Assembly: GCA_944323135.1 (NCBI GenBank)
Contig: CALURI010000008.1
Span: 41,188 to 105,187, forward strand
Length of the DNA stretch: 64,000 nucleotides
Origin: Candidatus Gastranaerophilales bacterium
GTDB taxonomy: Bacteria; Cyanobacteriota; Vampirovibrionia; Gastranaerophilales; Gastranaerophilaceae
Direction: 5' to 3'
Part shown: in pieces, positions 53,904 through 63,138 of the stretch
Position numbering within the stretch: the first letter of the stretch is position 1
Layout of the letters: each line of letters opens with the position of its first letter
Program-made: the position numbers and the translations under genes
Notes under the pieces: model-generated
Told to the model about the DNA's origin: nothing
Seen by the model: the letters and a program-made list of their open reading frames with translations, nothing else
Databases searched by the model: none

Positions 53904-55483
53904 TGCAAAAGAAAATTAGATGTGCTATATATACCAGAAAATCAACAGAAGAAGGATTGGAACAAGATTTTAACTCGCTTGATGCCCAAAGAGAAGCATG
54001 TGAAGCTTACATAAAATCTCAAATGCATGAGGGCTGGATACTATTAGAAAAGCAATATAACGATGGCGGGTATTCAGGCGGTACAATGGAAAGACCGGCA
54101 TTTAAAGAATTACTAAAAGATATAGAAAATGATGAAATTGATATTGTAGTTGTTTATAAAGTTGACCGTTTAACCCGATCACTTATGGATTTTTCAAAAA
54201 TTATTGATATTTTTGATAATCATAATGCATCGTTTGTCTCAATTACTCAGCATTTTAATACAACGACTTCAATGGGACGATTAACCTTGAATATTCTGTT
54301 ATCTTTTGCACAATTTGAACGTGAGGTAACAGGGGAAAGGATAAGAGATAAATTTGAGGCTTCTCGAAAGAAAGGTCTTTGGCTATCCGGGGCTTGTCCT
54401 TATGGATATGAAAAAGACGAACATCACATGCTACACCCGCAACAGCCTTATGCAGATAATGTTCGAATAATTTATGAATCATATCTTGAGATAAAAAATG
54501 TACTTAAGTTGAAAAAATATCTTGCTGAACAAAAAATTCTCACAAGGTCGGGAAAAGAGTTAGCCAAAGGCAGCTTATATCATATACTTTCAAATAAAGT
54601 TTATCTTGGCAAAATTGTTCATAAAAATAAGGAATATAACGGCCAACATGAGCCAATTTTATCTGAAGAATTATTCAAAAATGTTCAAAATCTCTTAAAA
54701 GCAAATGCTGTTAAAAGAAAACATTCAACAAATGCTAAAACCGGCTCGCTTCTTGCAGGATTATTGTATGATGACAAAGGAAACAAGATGTCACCTTCTT
54801 ATAGTAACGGAAAAGGGAAACAATATAGATATTATGTAAGTCAGGCAATTAAAGATCCTCCAGACCACGAAAGAGGAGAAATTACAAAAATTTCAGCGGG
54901 AGAGATTGAGAATTTTGTACAAAATGATTTTGTAAAATTATTAAAAAATACACATAAAATGCAGGAATATCTTGAAAGTTACTCAGTCGAACAGCAGAAA
55001 TTAATGTTAGAACAAATGAAGACTTATGAACCGGATAAGAGCTTTTTAAGAACAGCGGTTAAACGTATTGACTTACATTTATATTTTATAACAATTAGTT
55101 ATGACATAGATTATATTATTAAATATTTTGCGACAATGGCTTTTAATGCAGAGTTTAAATATCCAGAAGGAAATGAGCAACTGATAACGAATCAAATTGC
55201 CGTACAAATTTCATTAACTCCACAACGGCAGAATAAGATTATAATTCCTGGGAAAGCAAATTATGATATGAGATTAATTCAGGCTATAGTAAAAAGTTTT
55301 TGGTACAACAAACTTGGAGCGGAAAGACGATTGCCGCCAGAAGCTCGTAACGGGAATAACAAACGTCTTAGAAAATTAAGATTTCTACCACCAGATATAA
55401 TCGAAAGTATAATGAATGGAACCCAAGATCCTGAATTGAATGTGAAGAAGTTGATTGATATGGCAGAAAAGTCAGTTTTGTAA
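53900..55483 (+). CDS. Large serine recombinase
   Basis: About 527 residues. The resolvase domain has IRCAIYTRKSTEEGLEQDFN with the catalytic serine in YTRKS near residue 5, then VVYKVDRLTRSL and LSFAQFEREVTGERIRDK. The recombinase domain follows (GSLYHILSNKVYLGKIVHKN). The usual zinc-ribbon cysteines are absent (LLAGLLYDDKGNKMSP), as is common in the DUF2924-associated subgroup. The start overlaps the DUF2924 stop. It would integrate and excise DNA between short att sites. It is the only recombinase seen in the island. Confidence 0.9.
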   Translation: MMQKKIRCAIYTRKSTEEGLEQDFNSLDAQREACEAYIKSQMHEGWILLEKQYNDGGYSGGTMERPAFKELLKDIENDEIDIVVVYKVDRLTRSLMDFSKIIDIFDNHNASFVSITQHFNTTTSMGRLTLNILLSFAQFEREVTGERIRDKFEASRKKGLWLSGACPYGYEKDEHHMLHPQQPYADNVRIIYESYLEIKNVLKLKKYLAEQKILTRSGKELAKGSLYHILSNKVYLGKIVHKNKEYNGQHEPILSEELFKNVQNLLKANAVKRKHSTNAKTGSLLAGLLYDDKGNKMSPSYSNGKGKQYRYYVSQAIKDPPDHERGEITKISAGEIENFVQNDFVKLLKNTHKMQEYLESYSVEQQKLMLEQMKTYEPDKSFLRTAVKRIDLHLYFITISYDIDYIIKYFATMAFNAEFKYPEGNEQLITNQIAVQISLTPQRQNKIIIPGKANYDMRLIQAIVKSFWYNKLGAERRLPPEARNGNNKRLRKLRFLPPDIIESIMNGTQDPELNVKKLIDMAEKSVL

Positions 55484-55487
55484 TTTT

Positions 55488-55895
55488 TTATTTTACTTGT
55501 CCAATAGCATATTGAACAAGTAATTGTTTTCCTATTTCCCATGCGTTAGAAATTGCAAAATTTTTAATTTTATTTAAAACTGTGTCATTTTTTAATACAT
55601 CAAGAAACTCATATCCTTGAGCGGTTATTCGATAATTTGGATTCGAAATTACATAATCTCCATGTGCTCCTTTCGCAAAACCATAGTTCCCTTTTGTATC
55701 ACTACTTTCAATGAAATATTTATCACCCAATATCTTTATATGACCAATAAATTTTTCTATTAACTTTTCATTAATAATCCTTTTATTATCTATAACGCCT
55801 ACTGTTTGCATTAATTCATTACATTCAATTTCATGTGAATCATATTCTTCCATAACAAGCAATATTTGTTTTATAAAATTATAGTCTAATTTCAT
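55488..55895 (-). CDS. DUF2513 family protein
   Basis: 135 residues. MKLDYNFIKQILLVMEEYDS, then IEKFIGHIKILGDKYFIE and YRITAQGYEFLDVLKND and a hydrophobic final helix follow the DUF2513 layout. This small winged-helix-like family is found in phage and mobile elements. It is convergent with the recombinase gene with 4 bp between. It is the last gene before the first long repeat. Confidence 0.75.
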   Translation of the reverse strand: MKLDYNFIKQILLVMEEYDSHEIECNELMQTVGVIDNKRIINEKLIEKFIGHIKILGDKYFIESSDTKGNYGFAKGAHGDYVISNPNYRITAQGYEFLDVLKNDTVLNKIKNFAISNAWEIGKQLLVQYAIGQVK

Positions 55896-55968
55896 TAATA
55901 GCCCTTTCGGAATTTATAAAATTTAATATTTAAAATAATATTAATATTATAATAAAAGTATAATTCGT

Positions 55969-56170
55969 TCAAAAAGGACTCTATTTATTTCCAGAAAGAG
56001 GATTTTGCATAAGTAGCGTAAATTCTTTTAAATTATCGAAATCGAACACTGTGCTTGTAAAATACTACGGAGAAAGCTACTATAAAAGGTCTCTGAATTT
56101 TAATGGTGGAGCGACCAAGAAGTCTAAAAAATGTTCAAGATTTTCTATTATGTATTTTATGAAATTTATT
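55969..56170 (+). repeat. Long repeat 1 (att-like: left arm, core, right arm)
   Basis: The left arm begins TCAAAAAGGACTCTATTTATTT and ends CTCTGAATTTTAATGGTGGAG; the core ATGGTGGAG is at 56103-56111. The right arm starts GCGACCAAGAAGTC and resembles 60541-60600 (about 80 percent by eye). It is the most diverged of the long copies. It fills the 377-bp gap between the DUF2513 gene and the RecQ-fusion gene, with the rest AT-rich. Confidence 0.75.
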
Positions 56171-56272
56171 GTATTGGAGTTGCTTATTGTAAACTTTTGT
56201 TAATTTGTAAGTTATAAAATTAAAGGATTCGGAGCTAACGACCGTTTTATGGGCATGTGTGGAGAGGTTAAA

Positions 56273-59200
56273 ATGCGACAAAAAATAAAAAAATATACTG
56301 CAAATTATGCACATACAAACCATAATTTCGTTATACAAAATTTAGATGGGAATGAATGCAAAAATTCAAAATATTATTCCTCTATATGCATAGTAAAAAA
56401 TATTTTGCAACGAGGAAAACCCACTTTGATGTCATCCTTTTTACAGAAGGGTATAGGATCTATACAAAGGTTTTCTGATTTTAAAAAACCATTAGTACTA
56501 ATTTCAAAAAAAATAAATCATTGGGAACGTATGATTAAAGGTTCAAATGATTCCGTTTATAATCCTGCAAAATATTTTTTTGAAAATATCTTAGATAAAA
56601 TTTTAGAAAATGATTGTAAATTTATTAAAAATCTTATCTTACCTGAAGTATTAATATCTGATATCACACAGGAGTATATAAAAGAATTTGTAAATCAACG
56701 CGTTGATTTTTACTTTCCACAAGCATATTTGGTTATTGAGATTGATGGCAGTCAGCATAAAAATAATATTCAAGATGATTTAGATAAAAGAAGAGATGAT
56801 TATCTTTATAAACATGGAATTAAGACTGTAAGAATATCAACAACAGATATAAACAATCCTAACAAGCTGGCATCTGTAAAAATTGAATTAAAAGAATACC
56901 TGTTACAACATAAAATTTTAACTTTATATAAAGATGCATTTAATTCTAAATATAATCTGGATTCTCCAATAATAAATGCTACTATGATTATGCGTTATCA
57001 AATTTTAATATTAGAGTTATTGAAGTATGGTAAATTATCATTAGAACAAAATTGTTGGGATATAGAACTTTTTGATAATAACGAAAACAGTGAAAAATCA
57101 TTAAAATTTGCAATTCAGGATCTTTTTATTTGGTTTGCATGTATTTTGAAACTACAGAATATTCAATTTAAACGACCTTTTGTAAATATAAAACCTGTAA
57201 ACAATATAGATAAATTTTCTTCTAATGATACTATCAAAATAGATTTTAGTTTATTCCAAAGATATTCGGATGTGAATGAAAGATATCCTGATATTTATTT
57301 TGTCAGAACTGATTATATTGACACCTATAAAACATTTACAAATGTTGACTATTCTGACAATAAAAAGCAGAAACTGGTACCTGTAGATCATTATGAAGTA
57401 GAAACTGCAAATTTGGTTAAATATAAATTCGACAAGGATAGCGATAAAATATCAAAAAAAATTATAAAATATTTAATGTGGAACTTATTTTTACAGACAG
57501 ATGAAACATTAGATTTTAAAAATTTAGATTTCAGAGAAGGACAATATGCAATAATTAAAAATGTTTTAATGCGAAATGATACTATAGGACTCTTGCCTAC
57601 AGGTTCTGGAAAATCTTTATGCTATCAATTAGCGAGTATACTTCAACCTGCTCCAAGTTTTATTGTTTCTCCAATTATTTCACTAATGCAGGATCAAATT
57701 ACGGAATTAAATAATTTTTATTTTACAAGAGCAGAATGTATTAATAGTAACAAGACTGCTAATGAAAAAACAGAAATATTAAAAAATTTTTCAAATAGAA
57801 AATATTTTTATTTGTTTATATCTCCGGAAAGATTTCAAAATAAAGATTTTCGGGCAAAATTGAAAAAATTACCTGTAATCTCATATGCAGTTGTTGATGA
57901 GGCACATTGTTTATCAGAATGGGGTCATGACTTCAGAACCTCATATTTAACTTTAGTTGATACCATTCGCAGCCATTGTAATAAAGATATTACTTTTATT
58001 GCTTTAACTGCAACTGCATCTTTGTCTGTGCTAAAAGATTTAAAATTGGCTTTTGGAATTACCAATGAAACAAACGTAAAAACACCATTGAGTTATGCAA
58101 GAGATGAATTAGAATTTCATGTTATTGATTCAACAAGGAAAACGCAAAAGGTTTTAATTGAAAAAATAAAAAATATAAAAACTCTGGACGAAAATTATGC
58201 AACACTAATTTTTACACCTTATGCATCACAATATGATTTTGGCTGTATTGGTGTATGTAATTTTTTAAGAAAAGAGATACAAAATGAAAATATTGAATTT
58301 TATTCAGGAAAAATGGACGATACAGATAAAATAAATATTCAAGACGGTTTTAAAAATAATGAATTTAAATTTTTGGTTGCGACGAAAGCATTTGGCATGG
58401 GAGTAAATAAAAATAATATTAAGTACACCTTTCATTACGGAATTCCCAGCTCCTTAGAAGCTTTATATCAGGAAGCAGGTAGAGCTGGACGAGCAAAACA
58501 GATTTTTAAAGGTACAAATAAAGCTCAATGTTATATTTTATTTTCCAAAGAAAATGATTCAGAAAAATTAGAAAATGTTTGGAATTTAAACTGTTCTAAA
58601 GAAATATTAAAAGAAATTTCCTCTAAGAAAGGGACTTTATCCCAGGATATAAAAAGACAATTATATTTTCTACAAGATAATTTTATTTCTACAAAAGATG
58701 AAATTTTGAAAATTAAAACAATAAATAATATGTTAAAGGACTCAAAGGAAAAAATAATTTATTGTAATCGCCTACCAAAGAATATTTTTAACGGTTCATA
58801 TGTTGATATAAATTTTGTAGAAAAACTACTATACAGATTATACCAATTAGGAATAATTAAAGACTGGACGATTGACTATAAAGCATATGCTATTGAAGTC
58901 GATTATAAAGAAGATTTATCAGTAGAACAAATAAAAAATTCATGTCAGACCCAAATCCAAAAATACGATGCTAATTTTGATTTTGCAAATCTTAATAATA
59001 ACCAAGATTACGAAAAATATGCGAAAATTTTAAACAAAAAATCTGAATTTTTTGATAAATATCTTGAAATATTATTAGAATGGACGTTTGATAAATTTGT
59101 CGGTTATCGCAGACAATCTTTAAAGAATGTATATGAAGCTTGTGAAAAATATATAGAAAGAATTCAAAATGGTGAACGTGAAGAAGTTGTATCATCTGAT

Positions 59201-59752
59201 TTTAAACAAGATATTGAAGGTTATTTTACTGTAAATGAAGCAACACATAAAATGCTCTATTTATCAGAAAATCCAAGAAATTTTCAAAAAGTTTTTGAGT
59301 TATTTTATGTTTATGACATATCAAATAAAAGAACCGACAAATTAAAACCGTATGATGAAATTGTAGAATTAAAAAATATTTTAATGCGTCTTTTAGAAGA
59401 ATATCCTAACAATGTAGCTCTTGACATGATTTCTGGTATAGTTCGATTCATTTTGAATGAATTTAATAATGCTGATGGTCAAGCCAGATTTGAAAAAGCA
59501 TTGTCACAAATATCAAAGTTAAATAATCCCAAAATGGAACAATATATTTTAATAAATATTTTAAAAATTTGTCAACAAGTAAATGATGATTCTATTAAAT
59601 GTCTACTTGCAAAGATTTTATTTAAATATTTTGATATAAAAAAATATTTAATTCCGGTAAACAAATTTTTGAAAGATAGTTACACAAATTATTTATTAAT
59701 ACACTATGCAAATAAATCATTAAATGGTATTATGGAAAAAATTATGAAATAG
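56273..59752 (+). CDS. RecQ-family helicase with N-terminal DUF559/Vsr-like nuclease
   Basis: About 1159 residues from MRQKIKKYTANYAH; GTGGAGAGGTTAAA decides this start over the ATG 24 bp upstream. Near residues 140-200 is a DUF559-type nuclease: RVDFYFPQAYLVIEIDGSQH, then LDKRRDDYLYKHGIKTVRI. The RecQ core has LPTGSGKSLCYQL near 440, SPIISLMQDQ, VVDEAHCLSEWGHDF near 541, ALTATAS, FGMGVNK and LYQEAGRAGR near 733. A long C-terminal helical region follows, with no RecQ zinc-binding or HRDC domain. It is followed 8 bp later by a small membrane protein. The two together fill one repeat-bounded unit, probably a defence module. Confidence 0.82.
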   Translation: MRQKIKKYTANYAHTNHNFVIQNLDGNECKNSKYYSSICIVKNILQRGKPTLMSSFLQKGIGSIQRFSDFKKPLVLISKKINHWERMIKGSNDSVYNPAKYFFENILDKILENDCKFIKNLILPEVLISDITQEYIKEFVNQRVDFYFPQAYLVIEIDGSQHKNNIQDDLDKRRDDYLYKHGIKTVRISTTDINNPNKLASVKIELKEYLLQHKILTLYKDAFNSKYNLDSPIINATMIMRYQILILELLKYGKLSLEQNCWDIELFDNNENSEKSLKFAIQDLFIWFACILKLQNIQFKRPFVNIKPVNNIDKFSSNDTIKIDFSLFQRYSDVNERYPDIYFVRTDYIDTYKTFTNVDYSDNKKQKLVPVDHYEVETANLVKYKFDKDSDKISKKIIKYLMWNLFLQTDETLDFKNLDFREGQYAIIKNVLMRNDTIGLLPTGSGKSLCYQLASILQPAPSFIVSPIISLMQDQITELNNFYFTRAECINSNKTANEKTEILKNFSNRKYFYLFISPERFQNKDFRAKLKKLPVISYAVVDEAHCLSEWGHDFRTSYLTLVDTIRSHCNKDITFIALTATASLSVLKDLKLAFGITNETNVKTPLSYARDELEFHVIDSTRKTQKVLIEKIKNIKTLDENYATLIFTPYASQYDFGCIGVCNFLRKEIQNENIEFYSGKMDDTDKINIQDGFKNNEFKFLVATKAFGMGVNKNNIKYTFHYGIPSSLEALYQEAGRAGRAKQIFKGTNKAQCYILFSKENDSEKLENVWNLNCSKEILKEISSKKGTLSQDIKRQLYFLQDNFISTKDEILKIKTINNMLKDSKEKIIYCNRLPKNIFNGSYVDINFVEKLLYRLYQLGIIKDWTIDYKAYAIEVDYKEDLSVEQIKNSCQTQIQKYDANFDFANLNNNQDYEKYAKILNKKSEFFDKYLEILLEWTFDKFVGYRRQSLKNVYEACEKYIERIQNGEREEVVSSDFKQDIEGYFTVNEATHKMLYLSENPRNFQKVFELFYVYDISNKRTDKLKPYDEIVELKNILMRLLEEYPNNVALDMISGIVRFILNEFNNADGQARFEKALSQISKLNNPKMEQYILINILKICQQVNDDSIKCLLAKILFKYFDIKKYLIPVNKFLKDSYTNYLLIHYANKSLNGIMEKIMK

Positions 59753-59760
59753 AGGTGTAT

Positions 59761-60234
59761 ATGGAAAACTATAATAATTATTTATTAAATGAGATACAAA
59801 AATTAAAAGAAACAACTAATTCTATACAGGGCATTTCTAAAACTTTTGAGACTTTAGAAGCAATTGCCAATAGACATATGGAAATTAATAGTTCTTTTGA
59901 AGAAAACTTAGCACACTTAAATAAATATAATGAACAATTTTCTGATTTAAATAATGCAATAAAGACAAATATTTTGGACTTAAAAGAAACCGCATTGAAA
60001 TTTCCTGCACAATTAAATGATATTTCAGATAGAAATAAGACAAATATCGAAATCTGCGAAAAAAATTTGTTAAAAAGTATTATTGAAGTTAATGAAAAAA
60101 CAATTAAGACTTTATCACATGGATTTGATGATATATTAAGTGCCTATGCAAAAATTAAATTATTTTTGTTTCTTTTGTTATTTATAAATATATTTCTTCT
60201 GGTTATAATGATATATAAAATATTTTTAGTTTAA
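59761..60234 (+). CDS. Small coiled-coil protein with C-terminal membrane anchor
   Basis: About 157 residues. The first 130 are helical and heptad-like (LNEIQKLKETTNSIQ, ENLAHLNKYNEQFSDLNNAI). The final KLFLFLLLFINIFLLVIMIY is a single transmembrane helix, so it is a tail-anchored protein with its coiled coil in the cytoplasm. GAGG at 59752-59755 precedes ATG 59761; a GTG 6 bp earlier is possible. It is probably co-translated with the RecQ-fusion gene and may tether it to the membrane or be the membrane effector of the pair. Confidence 0.75.
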   Translation: MENYNNYLLNEIQKLKETTNSIQGISKTFETLEAIANRHMEINSSFEENLAHLNKYNEQFSDLNNAIKTNILDLKETALKFPAQLNDISDRNKTNIEICEKNLLKSIIEVNEKTIKTLSHGFDDILSAYAKIKLFLFLLLFINIFLLVIMIYKIFLV

Positions 60235-60372
60235 TTAATATGATGTTTATATCATAATTTTAAATAAGCGCTATCGTGTAGTTTTTACTGGTAGCAATCA
60301 GTTTTTAAGTGACAGAAAATTAAAATCAAAAAATATCCTATTAGGTTTAAGGATATATTTTAATTAAATTTT

Positions 60373-60657
60373 AAAAAGGACTCTTTTTATTTGCCCAAAG
60401 AGAATTTTGGTGCAAGCGTGATAAAATTCTTTAAAAATCGAAAGGAGTAAATTCTCTTAAATCAGCGAAAGCCCGCACAGTACAGGGAAAAAGCTATTGA
60501 AGCCACGGACATAAAAGGTTTCTGAATTTTAATGGTGGAGCGAACAAGAAGTCGAAACGATGTCCAAGATTTTCCCATTATGTATTTTATCCTATTTAGA
60601 GTATTGCTCTATATTCTAGTAATATCAAGCATTCCAAGATAAACTTATCAATTGGAC
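60373..60657 (+). repeat. Long repeat 2 (att-like: left arm, core, right arm)
   Basis: The left arm (60373-60531) matches 63762-63922: shared AAAAAGGACTCTTTTTATTT, GCCCAAAGAGAATTTTG, ATAAAATTCT and CTGAATTTTAATGGTGGAG. It has internal pairing of AGAGAATTTT with AAAATTCTTT. The core is 60532-60540. The right arm 60547-60657 (from AGAAGTCGAAACGATGTCC) matches 61791-61904 at about 85-90 percent by eye. It fills the 428-bp gap between the small membrane protein and the Fic gene. Confidence 0.85.
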
Positions 60658-60662
60658 ATAAT

Positions 60663-61718
60663 TTAATTTTTTGTATACCATGCACCACGTGTTTTACCGT
60701 GTTTTATCAGATAATTATTTTCAACAAGATTCGCGAGGTGTTTTTTGATTGTATTAATATTTGTACCTGTCATTTCAGATAGTTCTGAAATTGTTGCACG
60801 ATCTTTTTTTTCAAAAACTTCCATAATTTTTGCAGACACTTCAGGTAAATCAAGATTTGAAAGTTTTTTAATTTCAGTATGTTCTAATTTGTACTCTAAT
60901 CTGATTTTTTGCTTTTGCAAAGTTTTCAAGAAAAACATTAACCATGGTTCGTAATTTGGCTCAGAATTTAAAGTAGTTTGTGTTTGCCTTAAAGCTCTAT
61001 AATATCCCTCTTTATTATCTTCAATTATTGACTCAGTAGAACTATAAGGAACATAAGCGTAACCGGATTTGAGCAATAATAGATTGGTTAACGCTCTTGA
61101 AAGTCTGCCATTTCCATCCTGAAACGGATGGATTGCAAGAAAGTTAACAACAAAAATTCCAATAACAATTAACGGATGAGAAAATCTATCAGCCAAATTT
61201 TTATTAGTCCATTCAATAAGTTCTTGCATTTTTAAAGGTGTTTCAAAAGGCGTTGTCGTTTCAAAAACAACTCCAAGCTCTTTACCATTGCTATCATAGG
61301 CAGCAACAGCGTTCGAAATTTTCTTGTATTCTCCTTTGTGTTTTTCATCTTTTGAAGAATACTCCAATAAAATTTTATGCAGCTGCTTTATATAATTTTC
61401 GGACAGTGGAATTACTTCCCAATCTTCAAAAATTGTATCCGCAAGTTTTGCGTATCCGGCAACTTCTTCCTCGTCACGGTTAGCAAAAGATTGTTTATTA
61501 ATTCTTGATAAAAGTTCTTCAACTTGTTTATCTGAAAGTTTGTTACCTTCAATTCTGTTCGAAGAACCAACGCTTTCAATCGTTGCAACTTTTTTCAAAG
61601 CCTGTAATTTTTCAGGTGCCATTTGTCCCAGTAATTTCCAACTTCCCTTAAATTCATCTATTTCAGAGATGATAGTGAGCATTTGGTTGTTTATTTTGAT
61701 ATCAAAATTTCCAAGCAT
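60663..61718 (-). CDS. Fic-family AMP-transferase
   Basis: 351 residues. Near residues 40-60 the N-terminal inhibitory motif reads SSNRIEGN, (S/T)xxxE(G/N), whose Glu blocks ATP. The catalytic motif HPFQDGNGRLSR lies near residue 200, with the catalytic His and the phosphate-binding DGNGR. A C-terminal winged helix (ATISELSEMTGTNINTIKKH) may bind DNA. Fic enzymes transfer AMP to target proteins; this layout is the common self-inhibited bacterial type and often works as a toxin or stress regulator. It lies exactly between two direct repeats, with its own promoter at 61750-61778. Confidence 0.93.
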   Translation of the reverse strand: MLGNFDIKINNQMLTIISEIDEFKGSWKLLGQMAPEKLQALKKVATIESVGSSNRIEGNKLSDKQVEELLSRINKQSFANRDEEEVAGYAKLADTIFEDWEVIPLSENYIKQLHKILLEYSSKDEKHKGEYKKISNAVAAYDSNGKELGVVFETTTPFETPLKMQELIEWTNKNLADRFSHPLIVIGIFVVNFLAIHPFQDGNGRLSRALTNLLLLKSGYAYVPYSSTESIIEDNKEGYYRALRQTQTTLNSEPNYEPWLMFFLKTLQKQKIRLEYKLEHTEIKKLSNLDLPEVSAKIMEVFEKKDRATISELSEMTGTNINTIKKHLANLVENNYLIKHGKTRGAWYTKN

Positions 61719-61733
61719 AACAATACCTGATTA

Positions 61734-61778
61734 GACCTAATATGACCTAATAGTATATTATTCTTATCTGATTGTCAA
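61734..61778 (-). promoter_or_regulatory. Fic promoter with tandem GACCTAAT operator-like repeats
   Basis: Minus-strand TTGACA (61773-61778) and TACTAT (61750-61755) with a 17-bp spacer. GACCTAAT occurs at 61734-61741 and 61744-61751, one helical turn apart and overlapping the -10 and start region. It is a likely site for autorepression through the winged helix of the Fic protein (inference). Confidence 0.65.
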
Positions 61779-61790
61779 GATATTTGTATA

Positions 61791-61904
61791 AGAAGTCGAA
61801 ATAATGTCCAAGATTTTCCCATTATGTATTTTATCCTATTTACAATATTACTCTATGTTGTAGTAATATCAAGTATTTCTGGTAATTTTTGTATCAATTT
61901 GACA
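61791..61904 (+). repeat. Partial long repeat (right arm only)
   Basis: From AGAAGTCGAAATAATGTCC onward it matches the right arm of repeat 2 (60547-60657), sharing AAGATTTTCCCATTATGTAT and TATCCTATTTA but lacking the core and left arm. It begins 12 bp beyond the Fic -35 box. The rest of the gap to 62148 is AT-rich with a hairpin around 61913-61942 (AAAATTTTTAC / TTTTGTAAATTTT) and nothing else I can support. Confidence 0.8.
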
Positions 61905-62148
61905 CATTATTTGTAAAACAAAATTTTTACAAAAATTTTGTAAATTTTATTATTTTTATCTGTTAAATCTGTCTTAAAACATGTCGCCGTATGGATTTTC
62001 ATGTCAACTACTATTAAAAGGTAGATGAAAACACTGTCTAGTAAGCAATTTAAATAATTGTTATAATACAAATGTTTTAAAAATTTACAGCAGCCGACTA
62101 AAAAATTTAATACAAATATATCGGTACAATAATAAGGAAGAAATATAA

Positions 62149-63138
62149 ATGGCAAAGTTGAAAGAAAAAATTTTACAAGCATTGAAAAATAGTAGTCAAT
62201 TAGAGATAACACTAAATAACGTATCTAAATCACAAGAAAATTTATTAAAAAATCATTCAAATCCTGTTTTTAATCAAAAAGACAAAAATAAAATTTTGAA
62301 AAAATTTACTGATTTACAAAATATTGCAAGATCCTTGCAGCGATATAAAAACCTGAATGAAAATAATTATGATCAGGATGCTCAGGAAGAAAAAGAAAAT
62401 ATTGAAACTATTCTTTTGAAGGGCGGTATTAGTTATAACAAATATATTTGGCACTCTGAAAATAGCGAGAATACATGTGATGTATGCAAATCTTTAGATG
62501 GCAAAGAATTTGATTTTTACGATGAAGTTCCAGAAAGACCTCACCCAAATTGCAAATGTACTGTTGAAATTGTAGAAGATACAAGTTCAAACAGTGATTT
62601 TGAAAGAGTAAAAGAAGAAAATAATGATACTAATAAAATTCCTTCTCAAAATCCAACATCTCAATCTACATCTAAATCTCAATCACCACAACCAAATCAT
62701 GCACCTAAAAATACTCCACAATCGCAAAGATGGATAAAGCCTTGCAATGGACCTATTACAAGTGGATTTGGTAAACGAGTTGCTCCTGTTCCTGGTGCTA
62801 GTGAATATCATAATGGTTGGGATATTGGGGTTTCTGTTGGGACTCCCGTTAGTACGATAGCAGACGGCAAAGTGATTGCAGTTGGTCCCGCTAGAGGATA
62901 TGGGAATTGGGTAGCAATAGATCATGGAATTATAAACGGAATAAAAGTAACTAGTGAATATGGACATATTTCATCCTGGAATGTATCCTACGGACAAACT
63001 GTTAAACAGGGACAAGTTATTGCAAAGTCAGGTAACACAGGGACATCCAGCGGCCCTCATCTACATATAACAATTAGAGAGGGTAATTTTCAAGGAAAGG
63101 CCGTGGATCCAGGCAAGTATATTAAAATAGGTTTTTAA
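62149..63138 (+). CDS. MuF-like domain fused to M23 peptidase
   Basis: 329 residues. There is no signal peptide. Residues 1-100 are helical. Residues 105-140 (NTCDVCKSLDGKEFDFYDEV then RPHPNCKC) match the cysteine/histidine cap of phage Mu F-like head-morphogenesis and polymorphic-toxin domains. A Ser/Pro/Gln linker (160-190) leads to an M23 zinc endopeptidase at 198-318: GPITSGFGKR, YHNGWDIG (zinc His and Asp), YGHIS and SSGPHLHI. M23 enzymes cut peptidoglycan cross-bridges. The lack of an export signal makes a delivered toxin or phage-tail-type lysin more likely than housekeeping. It overlaps the convergent gene by 17 bp. Confidence 0.82.
   Translation: MAKLKEKILQALKNSSQLEITLNNVSKSQENLLKNHSNPVFNQKDKNKILKKFTDLQNIARSLQRYKNLNENNYDQDAQEEKENIETILLKGGISYNKYIWHSENSENTCDVCKSLDGKEFDFYDEVPERPHPNCKCTVEIVEDTSSNSDFERVKEENNDTNKIPSQNPTSQSTSKSQSPQPNHAPKNTPQSQRWIKPCNGPITSGFGKRVAPVPGASEYHNGWDIGVSVGTPVSTIADGKVIAVGPARGYGNWVAIDHGIINGIKVTSEYGHISSWNVSYGQTVKQGQVIAKSGNTGTSSGPHLHITIREGNFQGKAVDPGKYIKIGF

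Noticed and set aside
53900..55483. Serine recombinase as the proven integrase for all units
   Set aside because: Large serine recombinases normally leave short, non-repeated att sites, while the arms here are long and repeated; the link is possible but not supported by the sequence alone.
61907..62212. Minus-strand frame of about 100 codons before the M23 gene
   Set aside because: Low-complexity AT-rich sequence with no ribosome binding site, overlapping the start and promoter of the M23-fusion gene.
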